Source: Desulfotomaculum sp.
Lineage (GTDB): Bacteria; Bacillota; Desulfotomaculia; Desulfotomaculales; Desulfallaceae
NCBI GenBank assembly: GCA_016841675.1
Contig: JAENYQ010000002.1
Location: forward strand, 1-64,000
DNA length: 64,000 bases
Reading direction: 5' to 3'
Shown one piece after another: positions 27,049 to 36,334 of this stretch. The position numbers were made by a program, and so were the translations under genes. Under the pieces are notes generated by a model that was given only the letters and a program-made list of their open reading frames with translations, ran no database searches and was not told the DNA's origin. Within the stretch, counting starts at the first letter, position 1; each line of letters begins with the position of its first letter.

Positions 27049-29145
27049 CTAAGTAGTTATTTTGCCCGGCTGCACTATTTTACTCAGGTCGACAATGCAG
27101 CCGGCCAGGTCGGCTATCTGCTTAAGCAGTGCCAGGCGATTATCACGAACTTGCTCGTTCTTCACCATTACCATGACATCATCTAAGAAACGGTCGACCG
27201 GCAGACGCAATTCGGCGACATATGCCAGCGCCCGAGCGTAGCTCCGGCTTGCCAGACACTTTTCAACGGCCACGGATGCCGCCTGGAAAGCACGGTACAG
27301 CTCTTTCTCGGTATCAGTTTCAAAAAACGCCTGGTCCACCCGGTCATGCGGGGCTTTTTTGCCCAAGTTATAAGCCCGGGTAAAAGCGGTGAGCAGCGCG
27401 TCGAAAGCCGGTTCGGCACGGAATTGCTGCAGCGCTTTGCCCCGCAGCCAGGTGCCAAATATATCGTCGACACCGGCAGCAAGAACGGCATCCACGGTAT
27501 CATAAGGCAGACCGCTTTCATTGAACAGGCCCCGCAGGCGCTGCCTGAAGAATTCATCCAATTCGGAGATTACTTTGCCCGAAGACAGCTTCATTGCCAC
27601 CCGTTCAGCGTAACCGCTGTAAGCCTGGTTAATGAGTTCCGAAATGGACAGCACCAGGCCGCCTTCAATAATAATGTGGCAAATGCCCAAAGCCTGTCGT
27701 CTTAAAGCATAAGGGTCCTGGGAACCGGTAGGTTGGATGCCCACCCCGAAGCAGCCCGTCAGGGTGTCTATTTTATCAGCGATACTCAGTATTCGACCAG
27801 GCAGAGTATTGGGCAGCTCGTCACCGGCAAACCGGGGTAGGTAGTGCTCGTAAACAGCCTTGCTCACCCCGGCGGATTCGCCCGAGCGCAGAGCATATTC
27901 ACGCCCCATAATGCCCTGCAGCTCGGGAAATTCATATACCATATTGGTTAAAAGGTCGGCTTTTGACACCAGCGCCGCCCGCAGGACGTCTTTCCTCTCA
28001 GCTGGTGACGCATCAAGGCGCCCGGCCAGGAAGTCAGCCAGAGCGGTAATCCGCTGCACTTTTTCATATATAGTACCCAGGCTTTCCTGGAAAACCACTT
28101 TTTTGAGCCCCTCCACCTTTTCATCCAGCGGTGCTTTCAGGTCTTCCTGCCAGAAGAAAGCAGCATCGAACAAACGCGCCCGGAGCACCTTTTCGTTACC
28201 CGCCCGGACAATGTTAATATTATCGGTTCCGCCATTGCTGACGGCAATAAACCGAGCCTGCAGTCGGCCGTTCTGGCCCCGTACAGGGAAATAACGCTGG
28301 TGTTCCCGCATGGGGGTGATTAGAACCTCTTCAGGCATCTCCAAGTAGCCTTCGTCGAAACTGCCGCACAGGGCGGTAGGGAACTCCACCAGGTTAGTGA
28401 CCTCTTCCAGCAGTTCGGAGTCTATGTCGGCCCGGCCGCCTTCCTGCCCGGCCACGTCAATTACCTGGCGCTTAATTTCCTCCCGGCGTTCGTTAACATC
28501 TACCACAACATTGGCCTTACGCATTATGTCAAAGTAAGCGCCGGCACCGGACACTTCCAACCGCCCCTTGCTAAGGAAGCGGTGACCGAAGGTATGTCGT
28601 CCCGACTGCAGCCCGGCCAGTTCAAAACCGACCACGTTGTCGCCGTAAAGGCAAAGCAGCCAGCGGATCGGCCTGGCAAACCGCATCTCCAGACTGCCCC
28701 AGCGCATGGGCTTGGCAAAATGCAATCCGGTTACCAAGGCCGGGGCCAGGAAGGGCAGAACCTCACCAGCTGTAAGGCCTTCCTCTTTCTTAATTGCAAA
28801 AACATACTCTACCGGGCCCACTGACCTGCGTACCAGGTTGTCCACCGACACCCCGTTGCTCCTGGCAAAACCCAGAGCGGCTCGGGTGGGCTCACCCGCA
28901 GCGTTAAATGCCACCTTTACCGCCGGTCCTTTGACCTCTTGAGCCAGCGGCTCCTGTTTATCCGCCACTTCCCGCACGTAAAGAGTGATCCGTCGCGGCG
29001 TGCCGCAGGTAATAATCTCCCCATGTGCCAATCGGTGATCTGTTAGCGCCGTTTGCGCCAGTTCGCGCAGCTGTTCTAGGGCCGGCATTAAAAACCGGGC
29101 CGGCAGCTCTTCCACGCCTATTTCCAATAAGAAATCTTTAGCCAT
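27049..29145 (-). CDS. glyS: glycyl-tRNA synthetase beta subunit
   Basis: About 698 residues. The start MAKDFLLEIGVEELPARFL is diagnostic. The central HD-like domain and the C-terminal anticodon-binding region (FFETDTEKELYRAF ... LPVDRFLDDVMVMV) are all present. It forms the alpha2beta2 synthetase with GlyQ. The ATG at 29145 lies 2 nt after the glyQ stop. Its ribosome-binding site AAGGGGGG overlaps the glyQ tail, which is itself encoded by a palindromic repeat. Confidence 0.96.
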   Translation of the reverse strand: MAKDFLLEIGVEELPARFLMPALEQLRELAQTALTDHRLAHGEIITCGTPRRITLYVREVADKQEPLAQEVKGPAVKVAFNAAGEPTRAALGFARSNGVSVDNLVRRSVGPVEYVFAIKKEEGLTAGEVLPFLAPALVTGLHFAKPMRWGSLEMRFARPIRWLLCLYGDNVVGFELAGLQSGRHTFGHRFLSKGRLEVSGAGAYFDIMRKANVVVDVNERREEIKRQVIDVAGQEGGRADIDSELLEEVTNLVEFPTALCGSFDEGYLEMPEEVLITPMREHQRYFPVRGQNGRLQARFIAVSNGGTDNINIVRAGNEKVLRARLFDAAFFWQEDLKAPLDEKVEGLKKVVFQESLGTIYEKVQRITALADFLAGRLDASPAERKDVLRAALVSKADLLTNMVYEFPELQGIMGREYALRSGESAGVSKAVYEHYLPRFAGDELPNTLPGRILSIADKIDTLTGCFGVGIQPTGSQDPYALRRQALGICHIIIEGGLVLSISELINQAYSGYAERVAMKLSSGKVISELDEFFRQRLRGLFNESGLPYDTVDAVLAAGVDDIFGTWLRGKALQQFRAEPAFDALLTAFTRAYNLGKKAPHDRVDQAFFETDTEKELYRAFQAASVAVEKCLASRSYARALAYVAELRLPVDRFLDDVMVMVKNEQVRDNRLALLKQIADLAGCIVDLSKIVQPGKITT

Positions 29146-29146
29146 T

Positions 29147-30061
29147 TTACGCACCCCCCTTAGATGGGGACATTCCATTGCAGAGGGTGTGTCCCCTATC
29201 CTTTAAAGGGTAACCTAATTCTTCCCGCTGGGCCACGTATTTTTCCGCACACAGCCGGGCCATACTGCGCACCCGGTGGATAAATCCGGTCCGTTCCGTG
29301 ACGCTGATGGCACCCCGGGCATCCAAAAGGTTAAAAGTGTGCGAACACTTTAGCACGTAATCGTAAGCAGGCAGCACCAGACCTTTTTCACCAATCCGAG
29401 TAGCTTCCCGCTCATACATCTCAAACAATTTAAACAGCATGTCGGTGTCAGCCTCGTTGAAGTTATAATGGGAATGTTCCACCTCGCCCCGGTGATGTAC
29501 ATCACCGTAATTAATATCTTTTACCCACTGAATATCATATACACTGTCCTTTTCCTGTATGTACATGGCCAGCCGTTCCAGGCCGTAAGTAATTTCGGCG
29601 CTCACCGGCCGGCATTCGAGACCACCACACTGCTGGAAATAGGTAAACTGGGTAATCTCCATGCCGTCCAGCCACACTTCCCAGCCCAGGCCCCAAGCGC
29701 CCAGAGTAGGGGATTCCCAATTGTCCTCAACGAACCGGATATCGTGTTTAAGCGGGTCAACGCCGATGGCCCGCAGGCTGTCCAGGTAAACATCCAGCAC
29801 ATCGTCCGGTGATGGTTTTAAAATTACCTGGTATTGGTAGTAATGCTGCAGCCGGTTGGGGTTTTCGCCGTAACGACCGTCAGTGGGGCGCCTGGAAGGC
29901 TCCACGTAGGCCACCCGCCAGGGTTCCGGACCCAGCGCCCGCAGTGAAGTGGCCGGGTTCATGGTGCCGGCGCCCTTTTCCACGTCATAGGGCTGCTGAA
30001 TGATACAGTTCTGCCTAGCCCAGAATTCGTTCAGAGCCAGTATAATCTCCTGAAAGTTCAC
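29147..30061 (-). CDS. glyQ: glycyl-tRNA synthetase alpha subunit with repeat-encoded C-terminus
   Basis: About 304 residues; catalytic class II subunit. [50 protein letters not shown] and FTYFQQCGG are hallmark segments. The GTG at 30061 follows AAAGGAGGT by 7 nt. Homologues usually end shortly after GYPL. Here the last 15 or so residues ([18 protein letters not shown]) are translated from a GGGGACA palindrome, which also supplies the spacing to the glyS site. Transcription is controlled by an upstream T-box. Confidence 0.95.
   Translation of the reverse strand: MNFQEIILALNEFWARQNCIIQQPYDVEKGAGTMNPATSLRALGPEPWRVAYVEPSRRPTDGRYGENPNRLQHYYQYQVILKPSPDDVLDVYLDSLRAIGVDPLKHDIRFVEDNWESPTLGAWGLGWEVWLDGMEITQFTYFQQCGGLECRPVSAEITYGLERLAMYIQEKDSVYDIQWVKDINYGDVHHRGEVEHSHYNFNEADTDMLFKLFEMYEREATRIGEKGLVLPAYDYVLKCSHTFNLLDARGAISVTERTGFIHRVRSMARLCAEKYVAQREELGYPLKDRGHTLCNGMSPSKGGA
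29166..29196. repeat. GGGGACA-type palindrome at the glyQ 3' end
   Basis: GGGGACATTCC / GGTGTGTCCCC imperfect arms on the plus strand, translated in frame as the last residues of GlyQ. Confidence 0.8.
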
Positions 30062-30160
30062 AACCACAACCTCCTTTAATAACAAGTATTCAGTAGTCAG
30101 GAGTCAGAATTCAGAATAATTAAAGACGATAAGCCGTGATTTCATTCAAACTCGTCTTTC

Positions 30161-30191
<31 letters not shown>

Positions 30192-30195
30192 TATA

Positions 30196-30455
30196 AAAAC
30201 CCCCCGGCCCGGCTTATAGCCAGGGACGGGAGGTATTTCCCGCGGTTCCACCCTGTTTGACCCCCGGTTGCACCGGCAGCCCACTTTAAAAAGTGCAGGC
30301 TTTACTGACCGGCCAAACTTAAAACCGGCGTTCCTCCTGCGGCTCGGGAACCCCTTTCACCGGACAATCCCACCGGCTTGCACCATCCGCCGACTCTCTG
30401 TTCGAAACTAGTCCGGATACTCTTTCCTTCATCGCACAATCTAATATTATTTAAC
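30196..30455 (-). promoter_or_regulatory. T-box riboswitch of the glyQS operon
   Basis: Minus-strand leader of about 260 nt. It contains the T-box sequence AGGGTGGAACCGCGGG (30254-30239). Upstream is a long stem I bounded by TCCGGAC/GTCCGG with an AGAGAGT-like bulge. Downstream is a terminator hairpin CCTCCCGTCCCTGGC-loop-GCCGGGCCGGGGGG followed by TTTTT. Uncharged tRNA-Gly would favour the antiterminator. I see a GGG-containing segment in the specifier region, consistent with a glycine GGN codon, but could not place it exactly. Confidence 0.93.
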
Positions 30456-30461
30456 AAAATA

Positions 30462-30490
30462 AATTTATCAAATTTGGGTCATAAAGTCAA
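30462..30490 (-). promoter_or_regulatory. sigma-A promoter of glyQS
   Basis: TTGACT (30490-30485), 17-nt spacer, TAAATT (30467-30462), a few bases before the T-box leader. Confidence 0.6.
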
Positions 30491-30621
30491 TTAATAAAGA
30501 AGACTTGGTTCAGGTGGGGTTTTAACTCCATCTGAACCTTAGTCGCACTTATTTCGAGCTTACAGCCTGTTATCCCCGACCTAAGAGGGCGGGGTCTTAC
30601 AGGCTGTGCGAAGATAACAGC

Positions 30622-31101
30622 CTATTGCAACTGGTCGTCCTTAAAAGTAAAGGTCTCCTTTTTTTCGTTTACTTCCACCCCGACATCCTCTTTTGGGCCC
30701 TTTTTAGCTTGGTCAAATTCCAAGGTATAATTTTTGGACATGGCAGCTACTGAACCCAGAGCGCCCAACAGTGCCAATTGGCTGCTGGCCAGAGCCGCCA
30801 ATATACCTGCCGCCCCAACCGAAGCCGGTACATCGAAAACAGTACGATCACCCTGCTTAATCCTTATCCTGGTGGTCTGGCCCCGCTGCAACACATCCTT
30901 AATATTGTCCATCAGTTCATGCCCGAATACGTTTTTCTGACCGGTGAAGTCCTTTGCACCGCAATCCCTGGCCCCTTCTTCCAATTTAATCAGCGCCTGC
31001 ACTACATCTCCGCCGGCCTCTTCCAAAGCCTGTTTGGCTTCCCGGTAAGTCACCCCGGTACGCTCTCTGATTACATCGATTTTTTCCAGTTCGTTATTCA
31101 T
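30622..31101 (-). CDS. DUF4342 domain protein
   Basis: About 159 residues. The N-terminal UBA-like helix bundle (KIDVIRERTGVTYREAKQAL then GGDVVQALIKLEE) is followed by the DUF4342 core with a Gly/Ala-rich hydrophobic stretch (VPASVGAAGILAALASSQLA). ATG 31101 follows AAGGGGG by 9 nt. The neighbouring in-frame ATG at 31107 is too close to the site. Conserved near recO/glyQ in clostridia; function unknown. Confidence 0.75.
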   Translation of the reverse strand: MNNELEKIDVIRERTGVTYREAKQALEEAGGDVVQALIKLEEGARDCGAKDFTGQKNVFGHELMDNIKDVLQRGQTTRIRIKQGDRTVFDVPASVGAAGILAALASSQLALLGALGSVAAMSKNYTLEFDQAKKGPKEDVGVEVNEKKETFTFKDDQLQ

Positions 31102-31176
31102 ATGCATTATCCCCCTTAGGTTAAGTGCTTTCGGGGATAATTTAACCTTTTCAATGGTCAATATACATAACTCGGT

Positions 31177-31947
31177 TTAATCGGGGGTACGGTAGTCGCT
31201 GATACTCTCCAGAAAGTGCAGTGAACGGGAGCGCTTCTCGGTAAGCCACTGCAGGTATTCGCGCAGCACCTTGCGCATTTCATTCCGGGAACGTATAGAA
31301 ACCCGCAACCGGTCCATCTTGACCGGGTCCCAATCCAGCAGTAATCTCATTATTGCCGCCGTCTCCCCGCTGCAGAGCACCTCATCCGTACCAACGGCGC
31401 AGCTTTTACAAAGCAAGCCGCCGCTTGCCGCGCTAAATGCCGCCACCGGGTTTAAGGACCCGTTACCACAGTTGACGCAGTAATCCAACTGCGGCCGATA
31501 ACCAAGTAAAGCAACCAACTGCAGCTCAAAACCTCTTACCGTGAGCTCGAATTCGGTTACGGTCTCCAGCTTGCGCAGAGTGCCCAGCAGCAGGTCAAAG
31601 ACCGCTTTATTGGGCTCCCTGTCAACAGTCAGCCCATCCACCGGTTCACAAACTTGGGCGGCGCAACCCATTCTATCCAGATCACTCCACAGCCCGGGAA
31701 AAATATCTCGGCCCTCGCATTGGCTGACGGTATCCAGCTCCCGACCACGGCGCAGCAGGAATTCGCTATGGCAAAAGGGCTGCACCGCCCCTCGCTTGCG
31801 GCTGGTGGGCTTGCTCACCCCGTGGGCCACCGCCTGTATTTTCCCCTTTTCCCTTGAATACAAGGTCAATACACGGTCAGCGTCACGCATTTGCCGCGAG
31901 TTAATCACTACCGCCTGCACCCCGTAAAGCTTCATATACCTATCCAC
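31177..31947 (-). CDS. recO: DNA repair protein RecO
   Basis: 256 residues. N-terminal OB fold (DADRVLTLYSREKGKIQAVAHG), helical middle, and a zinc-binding pair CVNCG ... CKSC near residues 150-180. It loads RecA onto SSB-coated DNA with RecR in the RecF pathway. Typical length. A perfect 31-bp inverted repeat begins 5 nt upstream of the start codon. Confidence 0.95.
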   Translation of the reverse strand: MDRYMKLYGVQAVVINSRQMRDADRVLTLYSREKGKIQAVAHGVSKPTSRKRGAVQPFCHSEFLLRRGRELDTVSQCEGRDIFPGLWSDLDRMGCAAQVCEPVDGLTVDREPNKAVFDLLLGTLRKLETVTEFELTVRGFELQLVALLGYRPQLDYCVNCGNGSLNPVAAFSAASGGLLCKSCAVGTDEVLCSGETAAIMRLLLDWDPVKMDRLRVSIRSRNEMRKVLREYLQWLTEKRSRSLHFLESISDYRTPD

Positions 31948-31951
31948 ATCC

Positions 31952-32019
31952 TTTGTGTCAGGGGGACGGTTCCTTTGACACAGTTTAGTGTGTCAAAGGA
32001 ACCGTCCCCCTGACACAAA
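31952..32019. repeat. perfect 31-bp inverted repeat
   Basis: Arms 31952-31982 and 31989-32019 are exact complements (core GTGTCAGGGGGACGGTTCC) around a 6-nt loop GTTTAG. It lies between divergent recO and ubiX. It is distinct from, but reminiscent of, the GGGGACA family. Confidence 0.92.
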
Positions 32020-32217
32020 ACAAACGGCCTCACACCGGCCGCTTACTTAAAAACATATTATAAACTCCTGCCGGGTTGTTAAAATTATAGCATGGGGTAG
32101 ATTCTATCGCCACCGCTACGTGTGTGGGTAAAGGATAATGTCCGGTTGGCGTAGAAATTATAAATTATAAATTTAATTTGAAATTGAACCAACCGCTGTA
32201 TGAAAGGGAGTTATACA

Positions 32218-32775
32218 TTGCGTATTGTTGTAGGTATTACCGGCGCCACCGGCGCGGTTTATGGCATCACCTTGGTTCGCGAACTAACCAGAGCCGGCAT
32301 AGAAACTCACCTGGTGCTCAGCCAGTGGGCCAAGCGCACCATTGAGTTAGAAACCGACTATAAAAACGATTCCATAGAGCAGTTGGCTGCAGTAACGCAC
32401 AACGCTGAAGATATGACCGCTCCCATCGCCAGCGGTTCATTCCAGCATGATGGTATGGTGATAGCCCCCTGCAGCATGAAAACCCTGGCCGCACTGGCCG
32501 CCGGTTTTGCCGACAACCTGATAAGCCGCGCCGCCGACGTCACCATGAAAGAGAAACGCCCGCTGATACTGCTGCCCCGGGAGACTCCGCTGCACGAAAT
32601 TCATCTCGATAACATGCTCAAACTGGCCCGGGCCGGAGCGGTAATTATGCCGCCGGTACCCGCCTTTTACCACCGTCCCACCACTATAACCGACCTGGTG
32701 ATGCAAACCACCGGACGGGTCATGGACCTGTTGGGCATCAATAACAGCCTAGCACCCCGCTGGCGGGAAACTTAA
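32218..32775 (+). CDS. ubiX: UbiX-family flavin prenyltransferase
   Basis: About 185 residues. The flavin phosphate loop is VGITGATGAVYGI. SGSFQHDGMVIAPCSMKTLAALAAG and the prenyl-site LLPRETPL are conserved. It makes prenylated FMN for UbiD-type decarboxylases. I choose the TTG at 32218, 7 nt after AAAGGGAG. The ATG at 32200 lies within the leader without a site. No ubiD is seen in the window. It ends overlapping the convergent corA by 4 nt. Confidence 0.92.
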   Translation: MRIVVGITGATGAVYGITLVRELTRAGIETHLVLSQWAKRTIELETDYKNDSIEQLAAVTHNAEDMTAPIASGSFQHDGMVIAPCSMKTLAALAAGFADNLISRAADVTMKEKRPLILLPRETPLHEIHLDNMLKLARAGAVIMPPVPAFYHRPTTITDLVMQTTGRVMDLLGINNSLAPRWRET

Positions 32776-33743
32776 ATCCAGTTCTTTTTTTTAAATATCA
32801 TTAACATCCCGCCGGTGGCACCCAATAGCCCGGCAGTAATAGCCACGGTGGACCACACGCTTCCCTGATCGGGCAGCGGTACATTCATGCCGAAGAAACC
32901 GGTCACAAAAGTCAGGGGCATGAAAATAAATGATATTACCGTCAGGACCCGGATACTTTCGTTGGTCCGGGCCGTAATGGTTGAATAATAAGTTTCCAAG
33001 ACGCCGTCCAGGAGGTCACGGAATCCGCTCAACGAGTCCGTGATCCGCTCGATATGGTCCAACAAGTCCAAATAATATGGTTCATTGTCCTTGGCCACCT
33101 GAAATACATACTTCCCGTTGACCCCGGAAAACATCCGCTTTTGCGGTTGAATGGCCCGGCGCATGGATAGAATAGTCCTTTTCAGAGCTAAAAATTCCTC
33201 GGTAATTTCCTTGTTCGGCTGCTCATAAAGCTGGTCCTCCAGTTCATCAACCCGCTGGTCCACCCGATCCAGAATGGGAAAATACTCATCGGTCAACCCG
33301 TCAAGAATATGGTAAAGAAACCTGTCTGAACCGTTTTCCAGATAACCAATTTTTTTATTCAGACAGTCCCTGGCAATGCGCCCCAAAGTGGGCAGCGGCC
33401 TACGATGTACAGTAACTACAAAATTGGCATTCAAAAAGACGTTTAATTGTTCCAAGGTAATTTCCTCGTCGCTGTCTTCTTTGTAACGCAAGGCGTGAAG
33501 CACGAAGAAATAATAGTTTTCATATGCATCTACCTTGGCCCGGGGACTATGCTGCAGGCAGTCCTCAACGGCCAGATAGTGAAAATCGAAAACCTTGGCC
33601 ACGTAGTTTAGTTCCTGCTCGTTGAAATCAAAAACATCCACCCAGACAAGGTCGTCCTGATGCTGAAAAAGATCCTGCCGGGACAGGTCCACATCATGAA
33701 ACAACTGCCCCCGGGTCGAGTCGAATAAATATGTTTTGATCAT
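32772..33743 (-). CDS. corA: CorA-type magnesium/cobalt transporter
   Basis: About 323 residues: a large N-terminal cytoplasmic domain, a long stalk helix, and two C-terminal membrane segments with the selectivity motif GMN (FFGMNVP) after the first. The ATG at 33743 follows GGAGGT by about 8 nt, giving a start MIKTYLFD. No magnesium-sensing leader was recognised upstream. It is the last host gene before the AT-rich prophage. Confidence 0.93.
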   Translation of the reverse strand: MIKTYLFDSTRGQLFHDVDLSRQDLFQHQDDLVWVDVFDFNEQELNYVAKVFDFHYLAVEDCLQHSPRAKVDAYENYYFFVLHALRYKEDSDEEITLEQLNVFLNANFVVTVHRRPLPTLGRIARDCLNKKIGYLENGSDRFLYHILDGLTDEYFPILDRVDQRVDELEDQLYEQPNKEITEEFLALKRTILSMRRAIQPQKRMFSGVNGKYVFQVAKDNEPYYLDLLDHIERITDSLSGFRDLLDGVLETYYSTITARTNESIRVLTVISFIFMPLTFVTGFFGMNVPLPDQGSVWSTVAITAGLLGATGGMLMIFKKKNWI

Positions 33744-34306
33744 TGGGGCCACCTCCATGGCTTGCTAACATTTTTAGTTCACTGTCGGCTAACTGCCATC
33801 GTCGGTATGCCGATTCTTCCATGCAAGGTCACCCCCTCTTTTAACTAGTACCCCTAAAAAACAAACCCCACAAACTCCCCTAAAAAAAATATAAAGGCCT
33901 CCACGTTTAGGAAGGCCAATAATAACAGACCATTATCTGCCTTCTTCACTCGTACAAGTTTTGGCTCAATACAGCTAGAGAAATAAATATTTCTCAGCCA
34001 CGTTAGATAAAACCTTATTTCGGTAATATCAGTTGACCCGTTACTGTCTCTTGTCGCTTTAACCAAAATATAACGAATTAGTTTTATTCAATTCCTTCTA
34101 AATTGTATGCTTGACGAGAATATAAGTCAACAAAACAAAAAAATCCCCTGCCCAATCAGGACAGGGGTAAATTTTTTCTTCCTATAATATATCAATCTTA
34201 CTTCACATCTTCGCTTTGTTTTGCCCTGGCAGCATCTGTAATAGCTTCAGCAAATAATCAAAACAATTCTCTTATTTCCCTAACACCCTTATTCTCTCTA
34301 TTTCGC
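33744..34306. other. host-prophage boundary region, no supported gene
   Basis: Base composition turns strongly AT-rich from about 33,840. It contains a hairpin terminator at 34,143-34,176. A short minus-strand frame ending at 34,201 reads AEAITDAARAKQSEDVK and looks like the tail of a small protein cut off by TGA; it may be a gene relic. No att site could be identified. Confidence 0.4.
34143..34176 (+). terminator. hairpin terminator, possibly bidirectional
   Basis: CCCCTG-(11 nt)-CAGGGG with TAAATTTTTTC on the plus side and a seven-base A run (U-run on the other strand) on the minus side. Confidence 0.55.
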
Positions 34307-34978
34307 TTACTTAGCATACTTGTTAACTCTTTGAGTTCGTCTTTTAGTTGCCTCTTTGTGTTTTTCATTTTCACTCAACTTGTATTTATTTAATGGGATA
34401 TATTTCCCTATATCAATATTTGGATATAAAACTGAATTAACTTCACGAAGGGCTTCCCAAAACGCATTATTAACCTCTAAAAAGTCATCGCTGCCATGTG
34501 TTCTAAGAGAAAATAAAAAAGCAGCTTCAAAAAATTTTTCTCTTAATGTTTTTGGTACTTTCTCATCATAAACGTAGCTGAAATCCTTCATGACTTCTTC
34601 CATACGATGCAATGCAAATCTTTCAAATACATTTGGTTGACCAGGCTTTTCAAACCATAAATATAAAGCACTGAGACTTCCTTTGGACGATCCTCGATGA
34701 TATATAATACCAGGATTATCATGACAAGTTATTAGTATATGATAACGCTCATTAACATCAATTTTTGAATCAGGTGCATCATTTACTATTTCACAATGAC
34801 TTTTAATAGCACCAATAAATTTCTCTTCGGCAACTTCTTCAATAGGAATACCGTCAATAAATATTTTATTAGGAACAATCTTACCAAGATAATGATTTTT
34901 GTTTTTCAAAATGTCTTGCCAATATTGGGCATCATTTGTAAATATATTATTTAAGATAATGTGACTTTCTTCCAACAC
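34307..34978 (-). CDS. hypothetical protein
   Basis: 223 residues, acidic and mostly helical, with a Lys/Arg-rich tail (KHKEATKRRTQRVNKYAK). A His-rich YHILITCHDNPGIIYHRG segment lies in the middle. No family recognised. It sits alone at the downstream end of the prophage on the same strand as the late genes but 1.3 kb away, so it could be a lysogenic-conversion cargo gene or a host gene. Confidence 0.6.
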   Translation of the reverse strand: MLEESHIILNNIFTNDAQYWQDILKNKNHYLGKIVPNKIFIDGIPIEEVAEEKFIGAIKSHCEIVNDAPDSKIDVNERYHILITCHDNPGIIYHRGSSKGSLSALYLWFEKPGQPNVFERFALHRMEEVMKDFSYVYDEKVPKTLREKFFEAAFLFSLRTHGSDDFLEVNNAFWEALREVNSVLYPNIDIGKYIPLNKYKLSENEKHKEATKRRTQRVNKYAK

Positions 34979-35384
34979 ATTTCCTCCTACGCTGTCAGTA
35001 TTTAATATATTTCATTTAGTAATATACATAAAATATATTTAAAAGTCAAATTTATTTTATTTTATATAATGAACTACTGTTTTATTTATTATTATATTAG
35101 TATTTTATTAAATATTGCTTATGATTTTACATTGCCACTATTATATTTGTATTTTATAAATTTTACCATCTTAAAATTTATATGCTTTCATTATTTATTT
35201 CTATAGAGTATAATAATTATAAAAATAATGAGACTTTTGTTGGTGTGAGGTGGCTTAATATTAAATTAAAAATAATTTACGATGGATATATATATACAAG
35301 TGGGCGTTGATAATTTTTATCAATTATTTTTACAAATATTAATATACTTTAATATTAAACAAATAAGCGAGGTACTATATATTT
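34979..35384. other. AT-rich intergenic region
   Basis: About 400 bases, over 80 percent A+T by eye, with no open frame of note. It probably contains promoters for the small plus-strand genes that follow. Confidence 0.4.
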
Positions 35385-35510
35385 ATGAAATTAGATATAG
35401 ACTATCATATCGTTTCAGATGAAGAATTTGAAGAAATAAAAAATAATTGCACTAAAATTATAATGGAATTATTTGTCGATAGCTTAAAAGAAAGCAAATC
35501 TAAAGAATAA
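35385..35510 (+). CDS. small hypothetical protein (41 aa)
   Basis: MKLDIDYHIVSDEEFEEIKN is the N-terminus. Acidic, with GAGGT 12 nt before the ATG. It is the first of three closely spaced plus-strand small genes at the prophage edge, opposite to all phage late genes. Confidence 0.5.
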   Translation: MKLDIDYHIVSDEEFEEIKNNCTKIIMELFVDSLKESKSKE

Positions 35511-35529
35511 TGCATTGCGGAGTGATTAT

Positions 35530-35715
35530 ATGTTAAATAAAAAGAAAAAAGAAAAAGAATTTATTATCACAGTTATCCCTTCTGATGAACCAGAATATAT
35601 TGTAGAAGAATATTATAAAAAAGGTATGAGGTATGCCATCTCAGTATTAATGAATCTTGAAAAACAAAGGAAAGACAGTGATAAAGAAAATGAATATACC
35701 AAAGGTAAAATTTAA
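35530..35715 (+). CDS. small hypothetical protein with EFIITV motif (copy 1)
   Basis: 61 residues starting MLNKKKKEKEFIITVIPSDE. The ATG at 35530 follows GGAGTG by 7 nt. It shares KKKEKEFIITV..SDEPE with the next gene, so the pair arose by tandem duplication. No known family. Confidence 0.55.
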   Translation: MLNKKKKEKEFIITVIPSDEPEYIVEEYYKKGMRYAISVLMNLEKQRKDSDKENEYTKGKI

Positions 35716-35798
35716 TAACCTAGAATTATTTAAGTTAAGCCGAATCTTAATGTAAAAGAGCTGAGAAAAATTTATAACATTTCTAATGAGGTAAATTT

Positions 35799-35954
35799 AT
35801 GAAAAAGAAAAAAGAAGAAGAATTTATTATCACAGTAGAAATGTCAGATGAACCAGAACACATAAAAGAAAAAAACTATAATGAATTAAAAAAATATATT
35901 GTAAATATTTTAAATAATATTGATAGTTACAAGGATAATAAAGTGCCAGTGTAG
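35799..35954 (+). CDS. small hypothetical protein with EFIITV motif (copy 2)
   Basis: 51 residues starting MKKKKEEEFIITVEMSDEPE, with GAGG upstream. Diverged and shorter at the C-terminus compared with the preceding paralogue. Confidence 0.5.
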   Translation: MKKKKEEEFIITVEMSDEPEHIKEKNYNELKKYIVNILNNIDSYKDNKVPV

Positions 35955-36096
35955 TAGCAATTACTTTTTTATGTGGATTTCCCGTCAGAAGTAGCTTCTT
36001 TGTTAGCCTAGGTTCTACTTAGTTAGCACTTTTACATATCATATTATTGATTATTTTTATTAAGTGCAGCCAGAATGACAGGTTCTTAAGAAGCAT

Positions 36097-36322
36097 TTAA
36101 ATGATGATTATATTTTTGCACTCGTTAATCACATAACAAATTTCTAAACCTCTAACAGTTAACGTGAACATGTGTTCTATTGCGACCCCGGTTTTTGTAG
36201 AGTACCCGGCACCCCTTGGCAAAATAAATGTCTTGTCATAATGCTGAAATTTAAGGCCAAATTTCCACCTAAAATAAGCACGTTTTTTATATTGATTTTT
36301 TTAGGGCTTCTTCCAACGTCAT
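36097..36322 (-). pseudogene. possible frameshifted small phage gene
   Basis: A strong AAGGAGTGAT site precedes ATG 36322. The frame reads MTLEEALKKSI and stops at 36287. A different frame is open for about 60 codons past the A7 run just before that stop (contains RAYFRWKFGLKFQ and GAGYSTKTGVAIEHM) until TAA at 36097. A one-base change or slippage in A7 would join them. It lies where XkdX-like or lysis genes normally follow the tail genes. Confidence 0.35.
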
Positions 36323-36334
36323 AAATATCACTCC

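Noticed and set aside
33744-33840. Possible magnesium riboswitch upstream of corA
   Set aside because: The leader is short and shows none of the conserved M-box or ykoK elements.
33854-34066. 70-codon minus-strand open frame near the prophage edge
   Set aside because: No ribosome-binding site, hydrophobic low-complexity end, no recognisable pattern.
35385-35954. Toxin-antitoxin pair
   Set aside because: The three small genes are not a toxin/antitoxin size pair and show no known toxin or antitoxin motif.
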